The notes under the pieces: generated by a model | The model's database searches: none | What the model saw: only the letters and a program-made list of their open reading frames with translations | What the model was told of the DNA's origin: nothing | Shown here: positions 10,746-20,773 of the stretch, one piece after another | How the letters are laid out: each line of letters opens with the position of its first letter | Numbering within the stretch: position 1 is the stretch's first letter | Program-made: the position numbers and the translations under genes | Assembly: GCA_977006965.1 (NCBI GenBank) | Contig: OZ345352.1 | Coordinates: 124,001 to 188,000, forward strand | Direction of reading: 5' to 3' | DNA: 64,000 nucleotides | Source of the DNA: Phymatolithon calcareum | Lineage: Eukaryota > Rhodophyta > Florideophyceae > Hapalidiales

Positions 10746-11572
10746 CCACGATATAGTTTACATTGAATAACATTGCAAGAACAAAGAATGAGAACTGCTT
10801 GCATAGCGCAGTAAAGCCCGGTAAGCGGCGGACGGTTTATTCCAAAGCTTTGTACCCACTATCCACAAACGCCGCGGTCCGTTCTTGTGACTCCGGAAAC
10901 GCCAAGAATATTGCTACGGAGGGGCGGCGCCAATCGTGCCGCGTCGATTGCGATACGCTGGAGAGCACAGCCACCACCGGGGTCGGACGGCGTATTTTGC
11001 AGAGGCGCCAACAAGGCCTACACTTCCCGGGGGGCACGGCGCAGCAGCCAGAAGCTGTATTTTGCAGAAGTGGCCGGCGCCGCGTGAGTCCAACAGCAGG
11101 TTAACGGCAGCCGGACGGCGTATATGGCACAAGACGTAGCAAAGTCATTGATTTCCAACAGTGCGGCAAAGCGCGGCGGCAAGGCAGACGACGCAGTTCG
11201 GCGGGGACGGTGTTGAAAGCTGCATCGCGGACGATGTGGGGTAGAGCAACGGGCAGTCGGACGATGCAATACGGCGATGGTGGCGTTCGGCACTTCTGTG
11301 CATCATCCTGACCCATGGAGCTGACTCGAAATTACCAAGATCGACCTGCTCAAGGGAGATCCAGCAAGATAGTTCGGAAGGACTGATGATACCTCATCAT
11401 AGCATGCGCGAGACAAACTAAATATTGCCCCACGCAAGGGGATACCAGGCACTATAATAAAATCTTACAATTCACTGTGCATCATTCCTTCGGGAGTTGT
11501 CCAAGTTTTGTAAACCGACGCCTCCTACCTTACTTGGCATATCTAAGTTGCTGCCTTTCCCCACGCCAGGGG

Positions 11573-12537
11573 GCTGCGGGAAATATCGATCTCACCACTT
11601 TAGAATTGCTTCGACCACGGAAGAATTTTGGGTCTAGCAAACCCCTATATCTTGCGTTTGAGATTAATTAGTATTGCATTGCTGTCTGGATCGTGCGCAT
11701 TACACTGATTTCTCCAACCTCCAGCATCCGTGCACTACTGCAAGTTGCGTCAATTTAGTGCGCTTTTTTGACCCCAGTGCCGTATCAAAGAAAGGTTCCG
11801 TGCCCTTCGCCGTGGCAGCTGTTTTCATCGCCGGGGCAGCTGTTTTCGTCGCCGGGCAGCTGTTTCGTGCGAAACGCAAGGACTCTATAGAACTTTAAGC
11901 GCCGATCTCTCAAGGACGGAATTTTTTACTCTTGCAAGACGTAAGTGTACCCTGTAGAGAATCCGCCCCCGAAGCCTTTTCTCGAAAAACATTTACGAAA
12001 TAAAAATTTCTTCATGGACATATCGACCGTCATAGTTTCGCGAAATCGCTGTTTCCAGCCGATTTAGCCATTTTGAGGCGACCAGATTTCGTACTAAACG
12101 TAAGAGTTTCGTAAGAAAAACTTGATATTTCAGTAGGGGCGCACGACGTCATCGAGGATACGCTGCAATTTTTATGCTGCTCTCGTCCATGGCAGAGAAA
12201 TCGGCTCTTAAAGATTTCGCTGTTTTAGTGAGCGCGTTTCGTGAAATCGTTCACGAAAAGGGCGAAGAAAGCGGAACGCCTGTTACGTGCAGCAAATATG
12301 ATATCTTTTTGACAACGAGGACCAGGAAAACCAGGGACAGTCCTACGAAATAAGCATTATGCTTAATACAGGCTCTATGGGCCAATTATGATGAGATTCC
12401 GTAAAAGAGCGCTTTAGTTCATAGGAAGAAGAGCAATTTGGACGACATGCTTCTCCACGCCTACTTACAGTTTGCAATATGAAACATAATTTCCTGTAAA
12501 GGCCATGCGCTGGGGAGATCAATATTTCCCGCATCCC
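11573..12537. mobile_element. 965-bp TIR element flanked by CCAGGGG
   Basis: The ends are inverted: GCTGCGGGAAATATCGATCT on the left, and the right end complements to GGGATGCGGGAAATATTGAT. The direct repeat CCAGGGG flanks it (11566..11572 and 12538..12544). The inverted copy of block D near 38540 has one CCAGGGG and no element, which gives the empty site. No transposase frame is visible; internal frames are short. It is likely a non-autonomous DNA transposon. Superfamily not assigned; the G-run at the ends makes the exact target-duplication length uncertain by 1-2 bp. Confidence 0.8.
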
Positions 12538-12577
12538 CCAGGGGACACAGAGCACTTCAATAAAATCATAACAATTC

Positions 12578-13233
12578 ACTGTGCATCATGACAATTAAGT
12601 CCATATATTTGTCTATTAAATGGACATAAATTAGTAAATCTTAACTGTCCACCAAATGGGCAATGCCGTGGGGACTTCCCGAGCCTGATGGTGCAGCCGG
12701 CCCAAGGGGCCGGTCCAGCTTCGGTGGTCGACTTGCTTCGTCTGCCACGTATGAATTAATACAACGATTCTCAGCGCCACCGCTACCGCCACCGTCTCCT
12801 TCTGTCCTCGCTGACGCCCGCTACCGCATCCGTATCAATTTTTAGTACTGGCTGCCGTCGCCGATGCTTGCCGATGCGGTCTAGTCAATTGCCACTAACG
12901 CCTGCGGTTACCGCCATGCCAAATGTGGACCATGCAGACGGCGCCATGGATTTGATTGTAACCAAGGTTACAATAAAAGCAAAAGGAAGATCTACTTTGC
13001 CACTACAGCCTGCCGGTGCCGATGCCCGCCGATGCCCACCGCCGCGCATTCAACAGGTGAGACCACCGCCTTCTTTCCGGCTTCCTGGGCCGGCTCGACC
13101 ATCAGGCTCGGGAGGCCCCCACGGCGCTGCCCATCTGGTGGACAGTTAAGATTCATTCTGGATGGACGGGAAACATAAACTTTATGTCCATTTAAGGGAC
13201 CAACATATGGTCTTGATTTTCATGATGCACAGT
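12578..13233. mobile_element. Nested TIR elements (outer 656 bp, inner 12637..13153)
   Basis: Outer inverted ends are ACTGTGCATCATGA followed by (C/A)AAT(T/C)AAG(T/A)CCATAT, at 12578 and ending at 13233. Inside, 12637..13153 has its own long ends, AATCTTAACTGTCCACCA followed by about 50 bp of matching GC-rich arm (GCCGTGGGG, TCCCGAGCCTGATGG). No transposase. The equivalent in the inverted block is 37861..38504, and a broken outer end is at about 21775..21835. Confidence 0.8.
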
Positions 13234-13451
13234 AGTGCCAAACGCCGGGAGCGGCTCCGAAAGAAAGTAGCAGACTAAGGATGAGCATCAATGCAAATCC
13301 TGACATCAATTAATCAACTGATTATTTTGACATCCGTTGATTGATTAATCGATTAATGAACATAAAAAAGATATTTATAAATATACTCATATTATAGCTT
13401 TTTCCATATTTGTCCATCCTTCACCTTTCTTCGACGAAAAGCTAGACGCAT

Positions 13452-13997
13452 GAAATTTGAAATATTATACTAATAGAATTTGCAGTATAAAAAAAATCAA
13501 ATAATCTGATGCTGCTTCGCGGATATTAATTAATCAGAAATATTGATTAATCAAGCTGATTATGGACTAATAGTCAAAGTCATTGATGTTGATGCTCATC
13601 CATATAGCAGATGCAACTATCGGATCTCTACTGCATTTCATACTGTCCAGTACTCTTTTTCCCAGTTCCGCAGTTTATCGAGTGCATCCTGTAAAGAGCC
13701 CGCGCCCCTTTTCACTCCTCCTGATGACAGCATCCCGAGAAGATAAGTTCATATACGTGAAGCAAATGATGCAGAAACCAGATTGTATATACGCAAAATT
13801 TCGGTGTGCGTCCCCTTCTTATTTGTTTTTGTAACAGAGTAACGTTCATTTGCCGATCACTGTGTATTAGTCCAATAACTAACTGTTCACTTGCCGCTCA
13901 CTGAGTTAGTCTGATAACCAACCATTCACGGTGTATTCGTTTGCTGTTCATTGCGCTGTTTCCACTTTCATCAACTGCTTTGCTCCCATTTGGGGCT
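13452..13997. other. Repeat fragments before the second solo LTR
   Basis: Positions 13600..13835 match, inverted, 21330..21530 and 39960..40180, the outer part of family R. Positions 13940..13997 carry the GCGCTGTTTCC...CATCAACTGCTTTGCTCCC motif also found at 5958. No gene. Confidence 0.6.
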
Positions 13998-14002
13998 TCC
14001 AA

Positions 14003-14491
14003 TGTCGCAACTTCGAGGTCAGGAATCAGCACTCTCGAGAAGACAAGAAACAAGAGATCTCAGGTGGCTCCGTTTGCCAGACTATCGCATGTTTTTGCAC
14101 AACGGTCGAGTAAATTCGGAGACAGTATGACTGGCTCTCAACGGACGATACTTCACCCTCCAGCGCTGGCGACAAGATTCGGAACGGTATAAGTACGGCG
14201 GCACCCGAGCACTCGATTGAGCGGAAGGCAGTCGGAATAAGAATCAACCAGTCTTGGTCGGCTCAGTGCTCCTTACGGGAGCGCACGGAGAGAAGTGGCC
14301 GGTGTAGGCGTCGCGCCATGCCCGGTCCCCGTTTTGGGAAACCAGCGGTCATCACAGATCACCACGACTAACTGGCGTGCGACGACATTCTTGAACAGCA
14401 CGTGGACCATTCTTCGGGTTCTACTAGGTTGAGCGCGCGAAAGGTAATAAACTCTCTTTTGTTCTACATTGTTCATTGCCGTTTTGCGACA
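14003..14491. mobile_element. Solo LTR, 489 bp, target duplication TCCAA
   Basis: Starts TGTCGCAA and ends TTGCGACA, with the direct repeat TCCAA on both sides (13998..14002 and 14492..14496). The related sequence at 5990..6020 runs through the site without the insertion (GGCTTCCAAGGCAGG), giving an empty-site comparison. The 3' part has AATAAA near 14440, as in LTR polyadenylation regions. It shares TGTCG ends with the 626-bp LTR at 4577 but is otherwise a different sequence. It lies just downstream of the helicase gene. Confidence 0.85.
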
Positions 14492-14574
14492 TCCAAGGCA
14501 AGTCTTCATACTTATCTTCTACTTTGATTACGGCAGGTAGCGATTTCTATATTTGGACTCTTTTTCTTTACCTC

Positions 14575-14580
14575 TTTATT
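14575..14580 (-). terminator. Candidate polyadenylation signal AATAAA
   Basis: AATAAA on the minus strand begins nine bases past the stop codon of the helicase gene. It is also kept in the 3' flank of the relic near 6190. Confidence 0.45.
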
Positions 14581-14588
14581 CATATGCT

Positions 14589-17500
14589 TTACGTTCTTAC
14601 TCCATCCATACACCTCTTCTTGGAATTAACCCATCGGAATGCACGACCAAGACCGGGGCGTCTGCCACACCGATCCTCACACAGCCATCGACAAAACGTA
14701 ATATCTAGCGCTTCCTCTTTTCTCACATCTAAATCCAAATCCCCCTCACAAACTGCTCTTGCCATCTCTACTTTTTCTCTGAAGCGAAGCATTCCCCACC
14801 ACCCAAGTACCATCTTCAAGCAGCCCCCAAGCGGACAATTCCTGCCGACGGAACCTTGCGTATGAGTGTTCAGGCCTCCGTACGTTGACATTCGACACCC
14901 AGAACACCCAACAACAAGCAGTGCAAGACAATCAGGACTGTTGTGGCCGAACTGGTAACAACGGAAGCATCTTTGGAGCCATCCATGCTTCTTGTGGCAA
15001 TCTCGAAGGCACACATTGACGTCATGCAAGTACTTTTCACGGCTTTCTAGCACACGCCCAGAGACAATATCGTCACATTTGCACAGAGTGCAGACACCGA
15101 CGAGCTCTTGACCTTCCTGTTGAAGCATCCGCACTTCTCCGTCCACCACTTTTCTGAGTTCGGCTGACAGAGAAAGACCAGAAGCACTCCTCTGCAAGGG
15201 AGTGCTCTCGGGCTGGACTCCTTCGAGCGAGATCCCTTGTGACGAGACTCGCTTCAAACCACTGACTTCCGACGACGTCTTATTCATCTTCTCCGCGGCA
15301 GATCTGCCAGCCTTCCGAAACCGCTTCCAAATATCGCGTTCGTCAATTCCGCGACCTCCATTAACTAGCGCCCGCTTCAACCGAAGTGGATTTTTCGCGT
15401 GTCCTGTTCCCGAACTCTCGGAAACAGACAGGCGTCTTCCAGTTTCAGTCCACTTTCCTCCAGCGTTTGAAACGGACAATTCATTTTCGTCCTTGTTCAC
15501 CGCAGCTGCAGAATGCTTCAACTTCGACGCGCTGACTGTACGTCTGTAAGCGATGCTTGCACATACATCGCAGAGTAGGGCCCCTTGCCTCTTTGCGCAG
15601 TTTCCATGTTCTCTACTCTCCCCGAAGTACTCTTCAACTCCGATACGGCGACACTTATCGCATGCCGTGGCCCATTTTACAAACCGGTCTTGCTCGCTTT
15701 CGTCTTCAATCACCTGTCCAGCATTTCCTCGAACAACGTGCGACTCGTGATAAAAGACAACCACGTCTGCATCTTTATCGTCTCTTCCTGCTCGACCAGC
15801 TCCTTGCCAGTACTCGATCATGCTTCGAGCTCCTCCAGCGAACACAACCATTCGGACATCCGGCGCATCCACTCCTGTCATATACCCTTCCGTGCAGACC
15901 ATCACAAACAGCCCCTCCTTGTGCGACCGCCAAGCTGCGGCGCTGGCCTTTTTCTCGTCGTCATCCAGCTTAGAATGGTACAATTTCACGACAGTCTGAA
16001 ATCCGGTTTTCAACTTATCAAACTCCTTCTTCACACCCGCAAAAATTTCGAAGGCGTCATTCCTTGTAAGACATGCAACCACTAATTTTGAAGTATTCCC
16101 AAACGCTCCCGCATCGTAAGCTGTCCCATGAATAGTAACACAGTGATAAACAGCATTTAGCAGCAGCTGTCGCCGACCGTCCTCCAGAATCTTCACCAAC
16201 AGCCGCAAGTTTCTTCTTCCCACTTCCCCTCGTACCACCAACATATCCTCTTCATTGCATCCTGTCGCCATCGCGATATTCCGCACCATCGCACTCGGTG
16301 CCGTCGCCGTCAAGAGCACAATCGCGTACTTCCCTTCACGACTCCGAATATGGCGCATAGCTGACATGCACGGACGATAGCTATCTGCCATCGTCACCAG
16401 GTGCGCCTCATCCACCACTATCCGCTGCACTTTATCTCGCATCTCCAAGCTTCGCAGGACCGACGAGTACGTTTCCTGCTGCAGGTCTTCTGGCCGAACG
16501 AGAATTGCCTTCAATTCATGTAGCGCATTGACATCGACCTCCTTCAGGAGCAGCGCCTTCAGCCCCGCTCTTTGAAAACTCGCCATTGCTTCGTCAATCA
16601 ACGCCCGGAGCGGGGATACCCAGATGGTTATCTTGTGCTCATGGTACATCGGGGCTTGTACAACGGCCGTTTTTCCACCTCCCGTAGCCAGAATAACAGC
16701 AACGTCTCTTTCTCCCTGCCACACGACCTCCATCGCCCGCCTTTGATCAGCACTTTTGAAACTTGCATTGTCCTTCTGCGTGGATCGCCGAAGCCCTTGA
16801 AGCATGTTAATTTTTTTTTCGCACTCTGTTGGTGTTTTCTCAAACCGGTCTTGTACCGAATACTCGACTTCCATTTGCGCTTCGCTGCCCATCTCTTCGT
16901 TGCAAACGAGTCTTCTCGGCCCCGCTATACCATCATAATTCGATGGCAGGTCATGATGCATCTCCAGCACCTTCGAAGACGAGAAGATCTCCTTTGAGCG
17001 CGAGACACTGCATGGATTCGCTGGTGGTATAGTCACAGACGACCCAATTGCTGTAGTTTCGTTCAGCAAGCTCAGAACTCCCTGCATCCCAACCTCGGTC
17101 AGCAGACTGTTGAATATCCTTTTTGTCTCCGCATTCAGCGCGCTTCCTTGTCGTCCTCTGCCAGACGCCTTCGTTACAGAAGAGAGAGATGGAGCTAGGA
17201 CAGGCTTTGAGGAGAGGCCAGCCGTCAATAACCGAGAGACTTCGCTGCTTCCTCCACACTCCGCCGGAAACAACTCAGATGCCGGCCGGAGGCCAAGATC
17301 CACATGCCATATTATCGACGCCTTTCGAAACCTTCCGATCTCCGTGTCTTCCGACGCTTTTCCTCCTCCGCCGAAAATGCCTTCCACACGAGCGTAAATC
17401 TCCTCGGCCGTTCTCATCGAATGACCAGCTTGCAGAACCATTGCCATAGGCCCTTCTCCTTCCTCATCCCCTTCATTTCCATGAAAATTCTTCTTGTCAC

Positions 17501-19877
17501 TCAAATTTGTCATCGTGCACCGCCGCAATGCATAACCGCTTTGCCAATGTCGGTATTGCGAAAATGATATGTGCAGACCGTGCTTATTGAAGATAAAAGT
17601 CACCGTCCGCGCCACATCGTCGGGGCCCAGAACACCTCCGAACATGTTTTCCCGCATATGATTCTCGGAAACCTTGGCATCCGTGGGCACAAACGCTTTC
17701 CAGTTCTGTCCGTCTCCAGCTTCTTCGGCCATTTTCCGTACCAGGTCCATTCTCAACACCGTCAGCATCGACACCATTGCTGGATGCACTAGCACGAGAA
17801 AAGCCTTCGCTAAATACGTCGTTTCCGGATCACAGTGCCTCGTGATAAACCTTACGTGGCCGGATTTCATAGTCCTTGTCTTATCGTACCCAGGAATAGA
17901 AACTGTTTCATCTCCTGCAAACATCACCGTGCGCGGTCCAGCAGAGCTATTCCGAAATCGTAGAACACCAAGCTCTGTTCCCCGAGGTGGCGCTCCCCCC
18001 GTAACATAGAGGAGACAGCAAAGCCCTTTTGTCACTTCCTTTGCCGTCTTAAGCCACGAGTCAGCCTCAGCATCAGTCATGCTGCGAATTCCAGACGCCT
18101 TCACCCATTGCATGGCTTTGGACATAAACTCAGAATTCCGAGCCTCTGCTCCGAACCAGTACCCGGTGCGCATTTCTCCAATCTTGTCCACCACCTTTCC
18201 AAGCCCTTCTCGGAACCCGGCGGGAAGTGCCCGCCCCTTGAACAGCCCGCTCGAGCCGAAGATACCATTTCGAACTTCTTCCTGGACGCTTCGCACGAGG
18301 TTTCCGATATCTTCGACGCTCACCTCCTCCCCGTCGATATAAGCGCACAACTTGTGCTTGTCGCACGGCTTGTACCGTACATCTTGATTTTCCCTGGAAC
18401 GAAGCGCGCTGCAGATACTTCTTAACTCGCAAAGAACATTTACTCCCGTGCTACCTCCGGCGCTCATGTATCTTTCAATCTTCTCCAGCTCGGCGCTTTC
18501 TTCTCCATCCGCACGGAATCGTTTCACGCACATCAGCCCGACAACAGATGCAAAGTGCAAAACCCCAGCCAGAATAGGGGAAACATTCTTTCCAAGGCGG
18601 AATCGAGGTGCCGTTCCCGATTCTCGAGTGACACAGATGCATGCCCCGAATACATAGGCGAACATATCTTTCGGCTCCATAGGTCCACTCCCTTCTTCAA
18701 AATATATGCTCTTTAGCACATCGTGAACAGCCTTCTTAGCCTCGTCACCTTTCGCGGTCAACGCCGGCCCAAGCGCCTCTGCAGCCTCGCTCAGTCCTTT
18801 TGACATCTTGATAGAGTCCGCCTTCCAATTTTCCATGACCGCCACTTTGTGCGCCATAAGTATCATCGACGCACAGTGCCTGACATAGTTCTTAATCGTG
18901 GTCTCCCTCTTGCCCGAAAGAAAAGCGAAATGCTTTTCCTTTGTAGTCACTCCTGGTGTCGCTACGGCAATGTAGATCGCAGGAAACAGAGATCCTTCTT
19001 TGGCGAGTTCTTTTGCGTCGGAGTAGTAGTCGAGTAAAGTTTGGTTCAAATCTTGCCAAACACCATAAAGAGGATCACTTTTTTCCCCCCACGGAGTGTC
19101 CATCAGGTCGCACGCCTTCTCCATCGACAGATTCACGCGCTCTAAGCGGAAATGCGGCTTCGCCATATGCATGAACGGAGTATGTTCACGCTCGTCATCC
19201 GGAATCACCTCAGGCCACGAAATACTGTCGGCCACGTACTCATTCAATAGGTTCTCAAATCTCCCCGACCCAATCAATACTTCTTCTTCTATGTCCTCGG
19301 CCTTGGTTACCGCGTAGAGCTTTGTTCCGCACTTTTTGTTGAGCTTCTGAGCTCGAACCTTTTGAATCTTCCGCACCTCGCTTATTTTTACGGACTCTCC
19401 GTGAGTTTTTCGCATATGTTTAGTTAGAGACTTGTCCTTCGCAAAAAGAATCGGGCATTTGCTGCACCTCCTCGCCTCTACGATCTTCAATCCGGGAAGA
19501 GGGGAAACTTCTTCAGCAATATCCTTCAGCCCCAGGTAGACGTCGCGCTGTGCATGCTTGGCCGGAAAATCTTCTGCAACTTTCGACAGAGTCTGCCAGA
19601 CACGGTCAGCCTCCTCCTTCGTGAGCGAGTGCTCTTTCGATTTTAGGTGCCGCATGAGCTTCTTCGTCTGAAAACCACACTCACATTTAACACAAACAAA
19701 CCCGTCCAGAGCGGGACTGGGGATGAGGCCATGCGATATAACAATCTGCGCATCTTGGCTTGTTCCCGCCATTGAGCCAGCTTCCATTTTCCACAAAGAA
19801 TTTTTCTCTCCGACTGTAGCTTCCGCGCAGCACAGCTGCGCAATGCGTTGCAAAACAAATCTATTATTAAGACGCAC
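14589..19877 (-). CDS. Zinc-finger / tyrosine-recombinase-like / RecQ helicase fusion protein
   Basis: Intact intronless frame of 1,762 residues. Domains in order: a CVKCECGF finger (~58-82) and a classic C2H2 finger CSKCPILF...HMRKTH (~135-160); a tyrosine-recombinase-like core with GGAPPRGTELGVLRF (Arg632), QYRHW (Arg776), and AGHS...IYAR (His819, Tyr828, spaced nine residues apart as in the family); a RecQ-type helicase with ATGGGKT (Lys1069), DEAH (1156-1159), LLTATAPS, TGVDAPDV and QGAGRAGRD; the RecQ zinc module CRRIGVEEYFGE...CDVC; a CCHC knuckle CFRCYQFGHNSPDC (~1640). The box II histidine is replaced by Ser773. Expected activities are ATP-driven 3'-5' unwinding and perhaps DNA strand exchange in the nucleus. 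The closest architecture known to me is the fungal telomere-linked helicases. Met31 (19787) and Met36 are alternative starts. Debris of the family surrounds it, so it is probably mobile-element or subtelomeric in nature. Confidence 0.9.
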   Translation of the reverse strand: MRLNNRFVLQRIAQLCCAEATVGEKNSLWKMEAGSMAGTSQDAQIVISHGLIPSPALDGFVCVKCECGFQTKKLMRHLKSKEHSLTKEEADRVWQTLSKVAEDFPAKHAQRDVYLGLKDIAEEVSPLPGLKIVEARRCSKCPILFAKDKSLTKHMRKTHGESVKISEVRKIQKVRAQKLNKKCGTKLYAVTKAEDIEEEVLIGSGRFENLLNEYVADSISWPEVIPDDEREHTPFMHMAKPHFRLERVNLSMEKACDLMDTPWGEKSDPLYGVWQDLNQTLLDYYSDAKELAKEGSLFPAIYIAVATPGVTTKEKHFAFLSGKRETTIKNYVRHCASMILMAHKVAVMENWKADSIKMSKGLSEAAEALGPALTAKGDEAKKAVHDVLKSIYFEEGSGPMEPKDMFAYVFGACICVTRESGTAPRFRLGKNVSPILAGVLHFASVVGLMCVKRFRADGEESAELEKIERYMSAGGSTGVNVLCELRSICSALRSRENQDVRYKPCDKHKLCAYIDGEEVSVEDIGNLVRSVQEEVRNGIFGSSGLFKGRALPAGFREGLGKVVDKIGEMRTGYWFGAEARNSEFMSKAMQWVKASGIRSMTDAEADSWLKTAKEVTKGLCCLLYVTGGAPPRGTELGVLRFRNSSAGPRTVMFAGDETVSIPGYDKTRTMKSGHVRFITRHCDPETTYLAKAFLVLVHPAMVSMLTVLRMDLVRKMAEEAGDGQNWKAFVPTDAKVSENHMRENMFGGVLGPDDVARTVTFIFNKHGLHISFSQYRHWQSGYALRRCTMTNLSDKKNFHGNEGDEEGEGPMAMVLQAGHSMRTAEEIYARVEGIFGGGGKASEDTEIGRFRKASIIWHVDLGLRPASELFPAECGGSSEVSRLLTAGLSSKPVLAPSLSSVTKASGRGRQGSALNAETKRIFNSLLTEVGMQGVLSLLNETTAIGSSVTIPPANPCSVSRSKEIFSSSKVLEMHHDLPSNYDGIAGPRRLVCNEEMGSEAQMEVEYSVQDRFEKTPTECEKKINMLQGLRRSTQKDNASFKSADQRRAMEVVWQGERDVAVILATGGGKTAVVQAPMYHEHKITIWVSPLRALIDEAMASFQRAGLKALLLKEVDVNALHELKAILVRPEDLQQETYSSVLRSLEMRDKVQRIVVDEAHLVTMADSYRPCMSAMRHIRSREGKYAIVLLTATAPSAMVRNIAMATGCNEEDMLVVRGEVGRRNLRLLVKILEDGRRQLLLNAVYHCVTIHGTAYDAGAFGNTSKLVVACLTRNDAFEIFAGVKKEFDKLKTGFQTVVKLYHSKLDDDEKKASAAAWRSHKEGLFVMVCTEGYMTGVDAPDVRMVVFAGGARSMIEYWQGAGRAGRDDKDADVVVFYHESHVVRGNAGQVIEDESEQDRFVKWATACDKCRRIGVEEYFGESREHGNCAKRQGALLCDVCASIAYRRTVSASKLKHSAAAVNKDENELSVSNAGGKWTETGRRLSVSESSGTGHAKNPLRLKRALVNGGRGIDERDIWKRFRKAGRSAAEKMNKTSSEVSGLKRVSSQGISLEGVQPESTPLQRSASGLSLSAELRKVVDGEVRMLQQEGQELVGVCTLCKCDDIVSGRVLESREKYLHDVNVCLRDCHKKHGWLQRCFRCYQFGHNSPDCLALLVVGCSGCRMSTYGGLNTHTQGSVGRNCPLGGCLKMVLGWWGMLRFREKVEMARAVCEGDLDLDVRKEEALDITFCRWLCEDRCGRRPGLGRAFRWVNSKKRCMDGVRT

Positions 19878-19940
19878 TCCAGTTTCTATGTATCAGTATC
19901 TTTCAAAAGCTCCATAGTATAGCCACTCTTAGCTTCAGCT

Positions 19941-19952
19941 TAAATAATATAG
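19941..19952 (-). promoter_or_regulatory. Candidate TATA-like element of the helicase gene
   Basis: The minus strand reads CTATATTATTTA about 65-75 bases upstream of the first ATG (19877). A start site about 30 bases downstream would leave a short leader before that ATG, which mildly favours it over Met31. This is pattern only. Confidence 0.3.
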
Positions 19953-20373
19953 TTTTTCTTCAATGATTGTAGTTACGCGATAGATGACTCTGCTCCGTCC
20001 TACACGAGTAGTCGGTTATCAATCTCAAACGTATTCGATTGCCTTGGAATCTACATATTATGCAGCATTTGTAGGGCCAGTTGATGTCATTGACAGGCAG
20101 CGCATACAGAAGGCACATACTACCGTGTATCATACAGGATGTGCATTCTCGGAATGTTTCTGAAAGGTCTGATAATCCAGAAGTACATCGAAGCTCTGTA
20201 AATCATGAATATAGCCGCGGTGAGAAAAACGCGCTGCACTTTACACCATGTACAATAAATGTTCAGATGTAAGGTAGGTCCATCGAACGTTCTTTTGGAC
20301 ATGCTTCGAGAATTGAAGAAGATGTGAGAAGCTCTGCATACTATGTTGAATCTAATCTCTAGGCCAATGGACA
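19953..20373. repeat. Upstream flank of the helicase gene, repeated elsewhere
   Basis: Positions 20080..20310 recur inverted at 5250..5540, and in diverged form in the same orientation at 23100..23230 and 57770..57900 (landmarks GGCACATAC, GTGTATCATA, AATGTTT). Its presence both upstream of the intact gene and next to RecQ slices suggests it belongs to the helicase element's 5' region. No frame of note. Confidence 0.65.
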
Positions 20374-20375
20374 TA

Positions 20376-20773
20376 CAGTCAGACCTCGATAAATGGATGG
20401 GCAATGTGGAATGGTCCAATATTCTCAAAATCGAGGTTATTCTCAAGTCGAATTTTGAATCATAAGTTTTGGATCACACGTGTGCCGAACAGTAGCCATA
20501 TTCTACTGTACTGTATGCCAATGGCAGGAGAAACATGAAAAGTACTTACAGTATTCTACGAGTGAGGATATGCTCCGTGTACGCTAAACAAAATTATAAC
20601 AAAATTTAAGGTATGCCCCGTGACCTCGAACATGAAGTAATGCTCCTATCAAATATTCTAGAATCCTTTAATTTTCGTTAAATTTAGGCAGATACGGTTT
20701 TCGTGGAGCACTCGATTATGCTGCTAACCGAGGTTATTCTAAAAAAGAGGTTCCATTTATCGAGGTCTGACTG
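20376..20773. mobile_element. pogo/Tc1-mariner-like MITE, 398 bp, TA duplication
   Basis: Perfect 22-bp inverted ends begin CAGTCAGACCTCGATAAATG, at 20376 and complementary up to 20773. A TA lies on each side (20374..20375 and 20774..20775), as for Tc1/mariner insertions; the CAGT...CCTCGAT end is typical of the pogo/Fot branch. A subterminal CGAGGTTATTCT is repeated. No transposase. It sits inside family R: the relative at 39400..39425 has the uninterrupted site. Confidence 0.9.

Larger units (their letters stand above)
10746..13451 (+). repeat. Block D, inverted copy at 37645..39366
   Basis: Inverted repeat partner of 37645..39366, with boundaries GATATAGTTTACATTGAATA on one side and the GCTAGACGCATG stretch on the other. 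This copy is longer because it carries a 965-bp insertion (11573..12537). The 10760..11320 part is GC-rich; one frame spans 182 codons in the inverted copy (38799..39347 minus) but is stopped after 113 codons here by TAA. It matches no known family, so it is not called a gene. Near 11400..11480 and 12540..12590 are repeated CCCCACGC...AATAAAATC stretches. Positions 13300..13420 are very AT-rich, with TTGATTAATC repeats. Confidence 0.9.

Noticed and set aside
15202-18657. Many plus-strand frames of 60-166 codons
   Set aside because: They are shadows opposite the helicase gene.
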